Source: Methanoplanus sp. FWC-SCC4
Lineage (GTDB): Archaea; Halobacteriota; Methanomicrobia; Methanomicrobiales; Methanomicrobiaceae
NCBI RefSeq assembly: GCF_032878975.1
Contig: NZ_CP043875.1
Location: forward strand, 124,001-188,000
Reading direction: 5' to 3'
Length of the DNA: 64,000 nt
Positions 52,960-63,431 of this stretch are shown here, in pieces. Numbering within the stretch: the stretch's first letter is position 1; each line of letters begins with the position of its first letter. Position numbers and translations under genes: made by a program. The notes beneath the pieces are model-generated. The model was not told the origin of the DNA and did not search any database. It saw only the letters and a list, made by a program, of their open reading frames with translations.

Positions 52960-54080
52960 ACGGTTTGTTTAAAATACATGGTCTTTACAAAAAATTCGGC
53001 GAGAAACAGGTTTTAAACGGTGTTGATCTTGAGATCAAAAAAGGTGAGGTATTTACAATAATCGGGCCTTCGGGTCAGGGGAAGTCGACGCTTCTTCGTA
53101 TAATGAACCTTCTTGAAACACCTACCTCGGGCAGTGTCATATTTGACGGGAAAGATCTTTTTGAGGGCGGCAGGGTTTCCGTTGATATGAAAAGACGGAT
53201 GGGAATGGTCTTTCAGAATCCTACGGCCTTCAATATGAATGTATTTGATAATGTTGCGCTCGGCCTTAAATACAGAGGTCTAAAAAAGGCTGAAATAAAG
53301 GAGAAAGTAGAAGAGGCACTTTTGGAGATTGGCCTGTCCGGGTATGAAAAACGACTTGCCAAAACACTTTCAGGCGGTGAAATGCAGAGGGTCTCTCTTG
53401 CAAGGGCGATTGTGACCGAGCCCGACATTCTTTTCATGGACGAGCCGACTGCAAGTCTTGATCCTGTAAACACTGAAAAAATTGAAGATCTGATTCATTA
53501 CTATAACAAAGAGAAGGGAATAACGATTGTAATGTCAACGCATGATCTTATGCAGGGTCAGAGGCTTGCAGACAGGATTGGCGTCATGATAGAGGGTGTA
53601 TTTTATCAGAAGGGAACACCCGATGAGGTATTTTCAAAACCTGCAAACGAGAGTGTTGCCAGATTTATCGGCATCAACAATATAATATATGGAAAAGTAA
53701 TCCGGCGCGAAGAAGGCGGGAAACATGCAATTTTGAAAGCAGGTGGTGTTGAAATACTGGTGATGACCGGATTTTCACAGGGAAGCCGTGTATCAGCCTG
53801 CATACGCCCTGAGGAGATTACGGTTCATCATAAAAGAATTGAGATGGTCAGGGGTAGAAATATAATCTCCGGGATTGTTTCGGGTATTTCACGACAGGGA
53901 AGGCTGATTTTTGCCGATGTGGACTGCGGTGCCGGTCTTAATATAAGTGCCCTCGTAACATGGGAACAGTTTGAGAGCCTTAGTCTGAAAAAAGGAGATG
54001 AGGTATTCCTATCATTTAAACCCAGATCAGTTCATGTTATGGAAAAAATAGATGGATCTGGGGAAGAGGCGTTTAATTAA
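52956..54080 (+). CDS. tupC: Tungstate ABC transporter ATPase
   Basis: This 374-residue ATPase has Walker A GPSGQGKST, signature LSGGEMQRVSLARAI, Walker B ILFMDEPTASLD, and a C-terminal extension of about 130 residues (ISGIVSGISRQGRLIFADVD) resembling a TOBE-like oxyanion-sensing domain. Such domains can inhibit transport when the metal is plentiful. The ATG overlaps the tupB stop. Confidence 0.9.
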   Translation: MNGLFKIHGLYKKFGEKQVLNGVDLEIKKGEVFTIIGPSGQGKSTLLRIMNLLETPTSGSVIFDGKDLFEGGRVSVDMKRRMGMVFQNPTAFNMNVFDNVALGLKYRGLKKAEIKEKVEEALLEIGLSGYEKRLAKTLSGGEMQRVSLARAIVTEPDILFMDEPTASLDPVNTEKIEDLIHYYNKEKGITIVMSTHDLMQGQRLADRIGVMIEGVFYQKGTPDEVFSKPANESVARFIGINNIIYGKVIRREEGGKHAILKAGGVEILVMTGFSQGSRVSACIRPEEITVHHKRIEMVRGRNIISGIVSGISRQGRLIFADVDCGAGLNISALVTWEQFESLSLKKGDEVFLSFKPRSVHVMEKIDGSGEEAFN

Positions 54081-54144
54081 CCTGATTAACAAAAATAGGC
54101 CTGAATAAATAGTTTTTTTTAAAATAAGGCTCAGAATTAAACTG

Positions 54145-55218
54145 ATGAAAAAATTCTCATCTTTTATTCTGGTTTTAGCCATTATCTGTGCGGTTGTTTT
54201 TATATCAGGCTGCACAGGCAGCGGTGAAAAGGTATCGGGGGATCAGCAGGGGCAGCCTGCGGCAACAGCAGTCCCTGCAGAGAAGAGTGTGCTTAAGGTA
54301 TTCCATGCCGGCAGTCTTGCCGCTCCTATGGAAGAGATGGAAGCAGCATTTGAGGATAAATACCCGGGCGTTGATGTCCAGCTTTATGCAGGCGGAAGCA
54401 CAAAGCTTGCAAAAGAGATTGTTGAACTTGGAAAGCCTGCAGATGTTTTTGCTTCAGCGGATTACTCACTTATACCCGGTCTTATGGTGCCTGACTACGC
54501 ATCATGGTATGCAACATTTGCAAAGAACAGAATGGTTCTGTGCTTTACAGACAAGAGCAAATTTGCAGATGAGGTAAATGCAGACAACTGGTATGAGGTT
54601 CTTGGCCGTGAGGGAGTTGCATGGGCGTTTTCAGATCCAAACCTTGACCCGTGCGGATACCGTTCACTCATGACAATCCAGCTTGCTGAATCTAACTACA
54701 ATGACGATCAGATTTTTGACAACCTTGTTGGAAAGAACAGTAAGATTACAACCACGATAGAAGACGGTGTGACAACCATTCATGCAACTGAACCCGAACC
54801 AGTCTTCCCGCTTACAATTGATCCAAAGAGTGTAAATCTTATTTCCGGTCTTCAGGCAGGAAATCTTGACTATGCATGGGAATACAGAAGTGTTGCAGAA
54901 CAGAATGCAGAGTCCGGTATAAAATACATCGAACTTCCCGAAGCTGTTGATCTTTCATCCATTGATTTCAAGGACACATACGCATCAGTTCAGGTTGAAT
55001 CAAGTGGTGGAATGAAGAAAGGCAAGCCTATTGTTTACGGTGTTACAGTACCAACATCGGCAGACCAGCCGGAAAACGGTGAAAAGTTTGTTGAGATGCT
55101 TGTCGGAGAGACCGGTCAGGATATCATGACAAAGGCAGGCCAGCCTCCGATTGTTCCTGCAAACGGATTTTTGGAAGTTCCTGCAGGTCTTCAGTCAGTT
55201 CTTGCAGTAGCAAACTAA
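54145..55218 (+). CDS. wtpA: Tungstate/molybdate-binding lipoprotein (WtpA/ModA)
   Basis: This 357-residue lipoprotein has a lipobox (FISGCTGS). The oxyanion-binding core begins LKVFHAGSLAAPMEEMEAAF. Further stretches are YAGGSTKLAKEIVELGKPAD, DVFASADYSLIPGLM, FSDPNLDPCGYRS and LDYAWEYRSVAEQ. This matches the archaeal WtpA type, which holds tungstate or molybdate in octahedral coordination. It is distinct from TupA and gives the cell two different oxyanion importers. Confidence 0.92.
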   Translation: MKKFSSFILVLAIICAVVFISGCTGSGEKVSGDQQGQPAATAVPAEKSVLKVFHAGSLAAPMEEMEAAFEDKYPGVDVQLYAGGSTKLAKEIVELGKPADVFASADYSLIPGLMVPDYASWYATFAKNRMVLCFTDKSKFADEVNADNWYEVLGREGVAWAFSDPNLDPCGYRSLMTIQLAESNYNDDQIFDNLVGKNSKITTTIEDGVTTIHATEPEPVFPLTIDPKSVNLISGLQAGNLDYAWEYRSVAEQNAESGIKYIELPEAVDLSSIDFKDTYASVQVESSGGMKKGKPIVYGVTVPTSADQPENGEKFVEMLVGETGQDIMTKAGQPPIVPANGFLEVPAGLQSVLAVAN

Positions 55219-55227
55219 AAAAATCAC

Positions 55228-55234
55228 TTTTTTT
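55228..55234 (+). terminator. Oligo-T run between wtpA and wtpB
   Basis: Seven T bases lie between the wtpA stop and the wtpB start at 55238, mirroring the arrangement after tupA. Confidence 0.35.
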
Positions 55235-55237
55235 ATC

Positions 55238-56050
55238 ATGTTTAAAAAATCCAGTATTCCGGACAGCTGTATCATCTCTTTTTCGCTTATCGGCGGTCTT
55301 ATTGTATTTTTAACATTTATTTCATTGTTAAATCTTGGAGTTACACAGGCAGGTGACATACCTAATCTGATATCGGTTGCATCGGAGTCTAAAGTAATTG
55401 ATTCAGTTCTTCTTACCATGATGGCAGGGCTAACTGCCGTCATACTTTTGCTTGTGACCGGAATTCCGCTCGCATATGTTCTTGCAAGGGTTGATTTCAG
55501 GGGGAAGGGTCTTGTAGAGAGCCTTGTTGACCTTCCTGTTATGCTCCCTCACACTGTTGCCGGAATTCTTGTTTATATTCTTTTCATGAGAAGGGGAATT
55601 ATAGGAGGGCCGCTTGGGGAGGCGGGAATTGTTTTTGAGGATGCCTACCTTGGGATTGTTATGGCGATGTTTTTTGTCTCATCTCCTTATTTTATAAACA
55701 CTGTCAGAGAAGGCTTTGAAAAAGTGCCTGTTCATATGGAGAATGTTGCAAGGACGCTTGGTGCAACAAGGTTTACGGCATTTAGGAAGGTCGTTCTTCC
55801 TTTAAGTACAAGGCACATTTTAAACGGGTGCATTCTTGCATGGGGAAGGGCAATAGGAGAGTTTGCAGCCGTTATCATGATAGCCTATTATCCTATGATA
55901 ATTTCAACGCTGATTTACTACAGGTTTACAACAAGCGGCCTTAAAGAGAGCAGCACGATTGCCTTTATCATAATAGTAATCTGTCTTCTGGTCTTTGCAG
56001 GTCTGAGATACGTTATGAAGTATGCGGGGAAGTATGATGATAGAGTTTGA
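55238..56050 (+). CDS. wtpB: Tungstate/molybdate ABC transporter permease
   Basis: This 270-residue permease has about six helices. The N-terminal FSLIGGLIVFLTFISLLNL and the LVDLPVMLPHTVAGILVYIL stretch are typical of ModB/WtpB. The coupling loop is in VARTLGATRFTAFRKVVLP, followed by AWGRAIGEFAAVIMIAYYP. It overlaps wtpC. Confidence 0.92.
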   Translation: MFKKSSIPDSCIISFSLIGGLIVFLTFISLLNLGVTQAGDIPNLISVASESKVIDSVLLTMMAGLTAVILLLVTGIPLAYVLARVDFRGKGLVESLVDLPVMLPHTVAGILVYILFMRRGIIGGPLGEAGIVFEDAYLGIVMAMFFVSSPYFINTVREGFEKVPVHMENVARTLGATRFTAFRKVVLPLSTRHILNGCILAWGRAIGEFAAVIMIAYYPMIISTLIYYRFTTSGLKESSTIAFIIIVICLLVFAGLRYVMKYAGKYDDRV

Positions 56051-57110
56051 TGACGTTTCACTTACTCTTGGGGATTTCAGCCTGAAAAATCTGACGCTTG
56101 AAATTTCAAAAGGAGATTATTATTTTGTTTTAGGTCCTTCTGGTGCCGGAAAGACTGTAATTTTAGAGGCCATTGCAGGGCTTCACAGGCCTGATTCCGG
56201 CAGGATTTTAATAAGAGGTGAGGATGTATCAGGCATTCCTCCTGAGAAGAGAAAAATAGCGCTTGTTTACCAGGATTATTCGCTTTTTCCCCATATGAGT
56301 GTGTATGAGAATATTGCTTTTGGTCTTTTAATGCAGAAGGCAGGTAAGGAAGAGGTCTCAAAAGCTGTCGATAACATAATGAACAGGCTTGGCATCAGTC
56401 ATTTAAGGGACAGGCATCCCCTGACCATGAGCGGCGGGGAACAGCAGAGGGTTGCTCTTGCACGTTCCCTTGTTGTGAATCCGGATATTCTTCTTCTCGA
56501 TGAACCGCTGTCGGCCATGGACCCGATAACCCGTGAGAAGTTTATCTCTGACTTAAGGTCACTGCATAAGGAACTGGGGATTACTATTGTTCAGGTGACT
56601 CATTCCCGTGATGAGGTGTTTGCCCTTGCAGAGAAGGTTGCGGTAATATCATCCGGCAAACTTGAGCAGGAAGGCACGCTCAATGATGTTTTCAGGAAAC
56701 CGGAAAACTCTGTTGTCGGGAGGTTTATCGGGATTGAAAATGTCCTTTTGGGATCTGTTGGCGGATGCTCTGAAAACGGGGGGTGCACGGTTGATATCTG
56801 CGGTGTTAAAATCCGTGCTCTGTGTGAAGCCGGGGACAAAAAAGAGATATGTGCCTACATAAGGGGGGTTGATGTCGGTATTGACACCGTGATGTCAGAT
56901 TCACCTGTTTCAGGAAGCAGGAATGTTCTGCCGGGCAGTGTTCTCTGTGTAAATCCTTACAATTCAATGTACAGGGTCTATGTTGACTGCGGATTTTCCT
57001 TATGCTCGCTTTTGACCGAAAGGGAGGTTGATGCTATGAAGATTGAGCCAGGGAAAGATGTTTACGCCTTCTTTGAGGATTCGGCTGTTCATCTGACCGG
57101 AAGGGACTGA
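56034..57110 (+). CDS. wtpC: Tungstate/molybdate ABC transporter ATPase
   Basis: This ATPase of about 358 residues has Walker A GPSGAGKT, signature MSGGEQQRVALARSL, Walker B ILLLDEPLSAMD, and a C-terminal regulatory TOBE-like domain (GSVLCVNPYNSMYRVYVDCG). The frame also allows a start at 56022. I prefer 56034 or 56037 (MIEFDDVSLTLG), because the conserved fold begins there. It is the last gene of the transport cluster and converges on the second giant surface protein gene. Confidence 0.92.
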   Translation: MMIEFDDVSLTLGDFSLKNLTLEISKGDYYFVLGPSGAGKTVILEAIAGLHRPDSGRILIRGEDVSGIPPEKRKIALVYQDYSLFPHMSVYENIAFGLLMQKAGKEEVSKAVDNIMNRLGISHLRDRHPLTMSGGEQQRVALARSLVVNPDILLLDEPLSAMDPITREKFISDLRSLHKELGITIVQVTHSRDEVFALAEKVAVISSGKLEQEGTLNDVFRKPENSVVGRFIGIENVLLGSVGGCSENGGCTVDICGVKIRALCEAGDKKEICAYIRGVDVGIDTVMSDSPVSGSRNVLPGSVLCVNPYNSMYRVYVDCGFSLCSLLTEREVDAMKIEPGKDVYAFFEDSAVHLTGRD

Positions 57111-57278
57111 TAAAGATATAATAACCAGTATTCTATTTTTTTAATTCATAGTTGTTTTTTAAATCATTTGTGGTAAAAAAATTGGCTGATTATTTGGATT
57201 TCTGTTAATTTTTAGTTCATGCGGGTCTGATTAAGGGTTTTAATTATTTAACCGGCCCCCCGGAAAAAAGAGAAAAAA

Positions 57279-60200
57279 TTATTGTTTGGGTTTGTTTTCT
57301 TTTGTTGTTTTCAGCCAGTATATTCCGGCAGCAGTGCATATGACTGCAATAAGCGCTATGACGAGTGCAATCTGTGGTATTGAACCTGAATGTGATGTAG
57401 TATCCTTACCGGAATCTGATTCTGTACCGGTTTTTTGTTCTGTATTATCCATAGGTTTCTCAACAACATTTTTATCGTCAGTAGTCTGTTTTATTGCAGA
57501 GTTCTTTTCTCCAATGATTGCGAAGAATCTGAAATTATTCGTGTCTGCAAAGAATTTTTCAGTGGTCTTTTCACTGTCGTCGTAAACTGTTGAGAGTTCC
57601 TTCCAGTCTTCGTTTTCTGTGTCGTACTTTAGCAGTTTGACTGTGTATGTGTCAATGCCGTTTGAACTGAGCCATTCCTTATCAACAGTGAATTTAATGG
57701 TGGCCATTTTAATACTGTCTTTTGGAGCACTGTATGATTTTATCTCAATGAAGCGGTAAATCGTGCCTTTTGGATCATCTGCTTTTGGTGGTTTAATTCC
57801 CTCTTCTGCTGTCAGCATCAGTTTTGGAATTTCTGAGGCTGCACTTACGTCAATCTCATATACCGGTGATTTGTCAAGTTCAAATGATACTGATTCTCCT
57901 GCATTTATACCTGATATCGAGGCAACACCAATGTTGCTCGGACCGCCGCCTCCGGATGATGCTCCTGGGGCACTCTGCGGCGTTGAAACTGCAACAAGAC
58001 CGAATAATGAAAGACCTCTTGGAGAATCTCCGATGAAAATCATCATTCCGTTTTCATCCGTTCCTTCATAACGTGTCTTCAGCATCTCCTTCGTTCCGTC
58101 TTCGGCAGAACGTATTATCCTGATTTTACTTATTCCGCCGTTGGCTTTAACCCATGAAGGTGAAACCGCCATTCTTATTGAGGCTGATTTGATATCCACT
58201 CCGTTTTCAAGATTTGTTTTGACGATGTTCATTGTGAAGGCAACGGAGTCTATCTTAACCCCGCTTTGATTTGCGACAAGCTGGAATGCTGTTTGTGCCT
58301 CTTCGTTGACGTTCTGAGAAATGGTGGTTCTGATGGTTGCTCCCGGTGGCAGGTCGTTCAGGTTTAGGTTTATTCTTCCCGAAACATTGCCTGGTCTGGG
58401 AAGTTCTGCCGCTATTTCATCCGTCTCAAGAATGATCTCTTTGATTGTGGCACTGATATTCTGGCCGTCATCAACTGGATTCTCCTCTTCTGCGACAAAT
58501 GTCAGATTAAATCCGGTTTGTCTCATTTTGATTTTGTTTCCGTCAACTTCGGCGGAGCTTGTGTTAATAAGGGCTTTTTGTTTATTGCCTTCTCCTGATG
58601 CTAGTGATACATTGCTGACAGCAAAAGATGTCTCTTCTGTCTTCTTGGTTGCAGGTGTTACTGTAATGATCGTTGATGCCTGTGACATGTCACGGCTGAC
58701 AGTGATGGTCACTGTTCCGGTAGATTTTGCTTCAAATAATCCGCTTTGACTGATTGTGCCTCTTTCGGCAGGACTTGCTGACCATACAAATCCTGCATCA
58801 GGCATAATATCGCCTCTCTGGTCAATCGCTTCTGCAGAGAAGTTCAGTGTTTCTCCGACTTCAACTGTTGCGGATTCCTGTGTCAGGTTTATACTCTGTG
58901 CTTCGAGAATGAGGTAATTTTCAATAGGTGATATGAGCGGGTTGTAATGGTTTACGCCGTTTACTGAGAACGGTGTATCCCCGAGGCCGTCTCCGTCACT
59001 GTCTGTACCTGCGTATGAATCATAGCGGTTTCCGATATATCGTGTGTATTTTGTATCATTGTAGATGTAAGTGACCGGAACGGTGGAATTCAGGCTAAAA
59101 CTCACATCTTTGAAAAATCCGTAACTTCCGGCTGTGCAATCACTGAAATTGTTCATATAAATATCGAAAGTTCCCGGCAGATTTATTTTATAAAAACGTA
59201 TTGTTGCTGAATTTCCTTTTTCCACTTCATTGTTTACAAATTTTAGATCTTCCTGAGTGTACCTTAAAAGTAAAGTATAAGCTGTGGAATATCCAAAAGA
59301 GTTATCCGAAATAGTCATATTTTTGGAATACTCTAAATATAAACCATATTTTAGAGATACTGCTCCAAATTGATTATTGGAAATAACTGTATTCTGACAA
59401 AATAGTGGTTTAATACCCGTGCTACACTGCGGGATATCATTTGAGATGATTCTGGCATAATCCTGGGAGTTTATGTATATCCCTGTCCCTTCAATATGTA
59501 AACTATTATTTTCTATCAGATTTCCTGTACCGGTAACCAGGTGAATTCCGTCACTTATTTTTTCGATGGTGTTATCTTTTATGATCACGTTGTCTGAATT
59601 CGTCAAATAAATTGCAGTATTGCCGGAACAGTCAAAATGGTTTTCTGAAACGATTGCATTGTCAGCAGAAATACCATATACGGGGTAGTATCCGTCTGAA
59701 AATGTATTGCCTGATATATTTGTGTTTTTGACACTGTTGATCCTTATTGCAACTTTATCGTTTGTGCTCCCAAATCCTGTATAACTTATATTAAAGCCTG
59801 ATATCAGGACATCACCGGAGTTAACACGTATTAGATCCCCTGATGATGAATCATGTTGAATGACTGTTGAACCCGGTCCGTTTTCTGATTTAAGTGAAAT
59901 TGCACTTTTAATTACAAAGTTTTCATCATAAGTGCCGTCCCTGACAATTATTTCGTCTCTGTCCCTGGCACAGTTCACAGCCTCTGAAATTGTCCTGAAA
60001 TCTCCGTTGCCTGTCTGATCCACAATCCATTTCTTCTGCGGGAGTCCGTTCGAATATATCTCGACAGGAGCTGAACCTGTAACCCCGTTAAATTCTGCTG
60101 TAACAAGTGTTGTTCCGGCGCCTGTTATCTCAAAATATCCTGTTTCATTGATGGTGCCAACAGACGTATCGCTGCTTGTCCAGTTAAATTCAATGAACGG

Positions 60201-63200
60201 GATCACAGCATCAGATGCGTTTAATGCGGTTGCCGAAAACTGTACAGGCTCTTCTGTTTCAAATAACTTCAGAGTTTCTGGAAGAACATTAATTTTCCTG
60301 ACATCTGGCGGGAATTCAATCTCGATATCGGTTATTTCCTCTATATTCAGACCGGTTGTAACAACTCCCGAGCCTGTGAACTTCAGGGGCCAGTATGTCC
60401 TTCCGAAAATTAATTCCTGTGGCAGCTCTTTGCCATTTAACTTGCAGGCGATTATGTATGATTCATCTGATTCTGTAAAAGAATATTTGCTCTGAATCTC
60501 AACTGTTTTAGAATTTCCTGCTGATTTTCCTGTAATAAATACCTTGTAGTTGCGTTTTGCAAGAGTTTCATTGAATGAATCCGGGTCATCGTCATCGACA
60601 AGACCAAGTATTCTGGTGAGATTTACACCTTCCCATAAGTTTTCTGAATTGTCTGTGTAGGAAGAAGGGTCTGTCAATGACAGGCTTATGAAATCCAAGC
60701 GTTTAAACGCTATATTCTTTGTGCCTGTAAGATTGAGACTCCAGTCAGGTCTTGATTTGATTTTTACTTCCGCATTGGCCTTTATGGTGCCTGATTCGAC
60801 CCAGATGGTGGTATTTCCTGTGGATTTTCCCTCAAAGAGTCCTTCCTGATTTATCTCTCCAACTGATGTGTTGCTGCTTGTCCATGCAAATACAAGCGGG
60901 TCAATCAGGTCACCGAACTGATCATACCCGTTGGCTGTAAAGCTGGTATTTTGTAAATCATCCTCATAAATCACAACATTGTCAGGTGTGATTATTATAG
61001 TTTCAATTGTTATTGGCACTTCTGCTGTAACTGTTATTGTGGTGTTTTTTGATGCTCCGTTTGTTGATGCGATGATTTCAGTATTTCCAATAGCTTTTGG
61101 GATAAAAAATCCGTTTGCATCAAATGTTCCTATTGAAGTATCACCAGATTCCCATGTGAAAGGGGCACTTGTGATTATATTATTGGATTCATCGTATGCG
61201 GTTGCAGTCAGTCTGATTTTTCCGTTAACCGGTACTGATGGATTCTCTGGTTCGATTTCCACTCTGCCTGCCGGAGGAAGCGGTGTGCCTGTGACATAAT
61301 AACCGCTAAATCCGTTAGTATCACTGGGATCGTTGGATAATGAACACAGACGGTTTGTCCAGCATGTGATATTGTAAACACCCGTATCGGCATTTTTTGA
61401 ATATGCATATGCATTGAACGCAAGCATTGAGTTCAGATTTTGGATTTCATACTGCACCTTTACAGGATTAAATCCGTATCTGTCGCCTGCATTCAGATCA
61501 ACAAGCATCATCATGAACAGGTTTGATTCATCATTTACATTCTGCATGGGATAAATCGGGTATTTTGCATGTGCTGCGGGTCTCCATGTCTGTGGTCCGT
61601 ATATGAGGTCGTCTTTTGTAAACCATTCATCAAGTGTAATGGGTTCGTAGTGCTCAGTACCTAATTCGGGTGGTTGGTGTGGTATTGGATTTGGTTCCCA
61701 GACATACCCGTCTGCTTTAAGGTGGACTTTAAAATCATCTGGTATGGATCCGTTAACTGAGACAAGCAACAATATTTCATCTTTATACTGTCTTCCGCCT
61801 GTGTCTGATACCCAGAATGAACCGCTCAGATCAGCTGTATTTGTAATCTGCCCTTCAGGTTTTGACAGATCATTTGTGATATGAAGTGCGTTCTGTCCGC
61901 CGTCCAGACCCGGCCATTCAGATGCATCACCTGTCCATCTGATGTTGTATGTGTGATCCCCAAAATCGTTGAATCTGGCGCCAAAATCATTGGCAACCTT
62001 TAAAAACACATTGTTGGTGTCTGGAATAACTCCTCCCTGCGGTGCCGGGGCTGAAAACATCATCATCGGAGGACTTTCCGGTTCTGCTGTTGGCTGGACT
62101 TCCACTGGTTCATTATTACTCTCTGATTCTTCTGTTGTGATGTTGTCTGCAACAATTATTTCAGCATTTGTTGAATAAGATCCATTTTGAGCTGTAACAG
62201 TTGTGTTTCCTGTGGCCAGTGCGGCAAATATCCCGTCGTCTGCAATAGTTCCGACTGTTTCGTTATCAATATTCCAGTTAAAAATAACTCCAGGAACTTC
62301 ATTGTTTGAAAGATCATATGCTGCTGCGGTGAAAGCGAATGTCTCGCTGACGTTCAACTGAACGGATTGTGGATTTATTTCAATTCTTAATTCTTCCTCG
62401 TCTTTGCTTTCAGGCGCACTGACAATTACCTGCAGCAGATTTGCAGAATCTCCTGAAACATCGTTTGTCCGGGTTATCTGTATACCTGATTCAGAGTTGT
62501 TTTCAACTCCGTATGCATGGAATACAGCAAATTCTCCTGGGTTTTCAATGGTGTAGTCAACCCTTACCAGACCATTGTTGTCAAGCGATGAAGTATCGGC
62601 CAGGTTCTCTGCCTTATTCAGTGCACCTGCTTTCAGGTCAACAAACATAAGGCTGAATGTATCAGACTCATTTACAAGATCCGTACCGGAATATAACGGA
62701 CAGTCCGGAATTCCTGCCGGTTTCCAGTTTTGCGGTCCGTATCTGAAATCCTCCGAATAGAAGATTTCATCAATAAGTCCTTCTGTGTATGTCAGGTTTT
62801 CACCGTCCGGAAGGGTTTCATTCCCTGTCATTTCCGGCCATCTGTATCCTGATGATTTTATCCTGACTGTAATGTTTTCAGGAACCGGGTTTTTGACAGC
62901 AAGAAGCAGGACGTTATCGTCCGAAAATCCCCTGTCGCCTGCGTATGATATGTAAAATGTACCTGTCAGACTTTCTGTTGATATAACATTCCCTAAAGGA
63001 TTTCCTGTATCAGCCGTTATATGAACGGGACTTTGGCCGTCCCCTGATATATCAGCATAATATGTTCCGGTTTCTGAGAGGTAAGCTCCATTGGCATTTG
63101 AAACCTCAATATTTATCTGTGAATTTTGTTCCATCGGAGCAGCCGAAACGACTGCTGAAAATAGCACTAATACAGCTATTATAAAAGCGAAAAAAATCGT

Positions 63201-63209
63201 TTTTTTCAT
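57279..63209 (-). CDS. Giant surface protein B, paralogue of surface protein A
   Basis: This 1976-residue exported protein has a signal peptide (about 1-23). A two-unit surface domain (about 30-265) is followed by an Ig-like repeat (about 275-355). A Pro/Glu-rich linker leads to a second two-unit domain (about 395-645), then two Ig-like repeats (650-815). The SUOX-like domain begins DWSLNLTGTKNIAFKR near 818. One more Ig-like repeat precedes a NosD-like beta-helix starting WIVDQTGNGDFRTI near 1058. Another Ig-like repeat (about 1430-1510), a PGF-pre-PGF-type domain (about 1750-1890), an acidic linker and a C-terminal helix (IALVIALIAVICTAAGIYWL) with a Lys-rich tail complete it. As in protein A, no PGF-CTERM motif precedes the helix. 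The two proteins flank the ECF and Tup/Wtp genes. Confidence 0.85.
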   Translation of the reverse strand: MKKTIFFAFIIAVLVLFSAVVSAAPMEQNSQINIEVSNANGAYLSETGTYYADISGDGQSPVHITADTGNPLGNVISTESLTGTFYISYAGDRGFSDDNVLLLAVKNPVPENITVRIKSSGYRWPEMTGNETLPDGENLTYTEGLIDEIFYSEDFRYGPQNWKPAGIPDCPLYSGTDLVNESDTFSLMFVDLKAGALNKAENLADTSSLDNNGLVRVDYTIENPGEFAVFHAYGVENNSESGIQITRTNDVSGDSANLLQVIVSAPESKDEEELRIEINPQSVQLNVSETFAFTAAAYDLSNNEVPGVIFNWNIDNETVGTIADDGIFAALATGNTTVTAQNGSYSTNAEIIVADNITTEESESNNEPVEVQPTAEPESPPMMMFSAPAPQGGVIPDTNNVFLKVANDFGARFNDFGDHTYNIRWTGDASEWPGLDGGQNALHITNDLSKPEGQITNTADLSGSFWVSDTGGRQYKDEILLLVSVNGSIPDDFKVHLKADGYVWEPNPIPHQPPELGTEHYEPITLDEWFTKDDLIYGPQTWRPAAHAKYPIYPMQNVNDESNLFMMMLVDLNAGDRYGFNPVKVQYEIQNLNSMLAFNAYAYSKNADTGVYNITCWTNRLCSLSNDPSDTNGFSGYYVTGTPLPPAGRVEIEPENPSVPVNGKIRLTATAYDESNNIITSAPFTWESGDTSIGTFDANGFFIPKAIGNTEIIASTNGASKNTTITVTAEVPITIETIIITPDNVVIYEDDLQNTSFTANGYDQFGDLIDPLVFAWTSSNTSVGEINQEGLFEGKSTGNTTIWVESGTIKANAEVKIKSRPDWSLNLTGTKNIAFKRLDFISLSLTDPSSYTDNSENLWEGVNLTRILGLVDDDDPDSFNETLAKRNYKVFITGKSAGNSKTVEIQSKYSFTESDESYIIACKLNGKELPQELIFGRTYWPLKFTGSGVVTTGLNIEEITDIEIEFPPDVRKINVLPETLKLFETEEPVQFSATALNASDAVIPFIEFNWTSSDTSVGTINETGYFEITGAGTTLVTAEFNGVTGSAPVEIYSNGLPQKKWIVDQTGNGDFRTISEAVNCARDRDEIIVRDGTYDENFVIKSAISLKSENGPGSTVIQHDSSSGDLIRVNSGDVLISGFNISYTGFGSTNDKVAIRINSVKNTNISGNTFSDGYYPVYGISADNAIVSENHFDCSGNTAIYLTNSDNVIIKDNTIEKISDGIHLVTGTGNLIENNSLHIEGTGIYINSQDYARIISNDIPQCSTGIKPLFCQNTVISNNQFGAVSLKYGLYLEYSKNMTISDNSFGYSTAYTLLLRYTQEDLKFVNNEVEKGNSATIRFYKINLPGTFDIYMNNFSDCTAGSYGFFKDVSFSLNSTVPVTYIYNDTKYTRYIGNRYDSYAGTDSDGDGLGDTPFSVNGVNHYNPLISPIENYLILEAQSINLTQESATVEVGETLNFSAEAIDQRGDIMPDAGFVWSASPAERGTISQSGLFEAKSTGTVTITVSRDMSQASTIITVTPATKKTEETSFAVSNVSLASGEGNKQKALINTSSAEVDGNKIKMRQTGFNLTFVAEEENPVDDGQNISATIKEIILETDEIAAELPRPGNVSGRINLNLNDLPPGATIRTTISQNVNEEAQTAFQLVANQSGVKIDSVAFTMNIVKTNLENGVDIKSASIRMAVSPSWVKANGGISKIRIIRSAEDGTKEMLKTRYEGTDENGMMIFIGDSPRGLSLFGLVAVSTPQSAPGASSGGGGPSNIGVASISGINAGESVSFELDKSPVYEIDVSAASEIPKLMLTAEEGIKPPKADDPKGTIYRFIEIKSYSAPKDSIKMATIKFTVDKEWLSSNGIDTYTVKLLKYDTENEDWKELSTVYDDSEKTTEKFFADTNNFRFFAIIGEKNSAIKQTTDDKNVVEKPMDNTEQKTGTESDSGKDTTSHSGSIPQIALVIALIAVICTAAGIYWLKTTKENKPKQ

Positions 63210-63431
63210 TTTAATTTCTCCATCATTGTTCCATCCTGTGAGTGAATTGAAAGGTTCGCAAGCATGTCAATTAAATTAAATTAACAATATATACAAATTT
63301 ATAATTTTTATGACATATAATATAAAAACTAAAATAACTTAAATATTATGTGTGTTAAATAAAATTACTTTACAAAAAAGTAAATGCTTTAATCCTGATT
63401 TATTTTTTTAAAAAAAGAGATTTTTAAGGAT
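63210..63431. promoter_or_regulatory. Promoter region of giant surface protein B
   Basis: This AT-rich gap between two minus-strand genes contains AATTAAATTAAATTAACA near 63269-63286, 60-77 bases upstream of the protein B start. It resembles the motif upstream of the lipoprotein gene at 43680. Multiple TATA-like candidates lie between 63280 and 63350, so the exact promoter is unclear. Confidence 0.35.
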
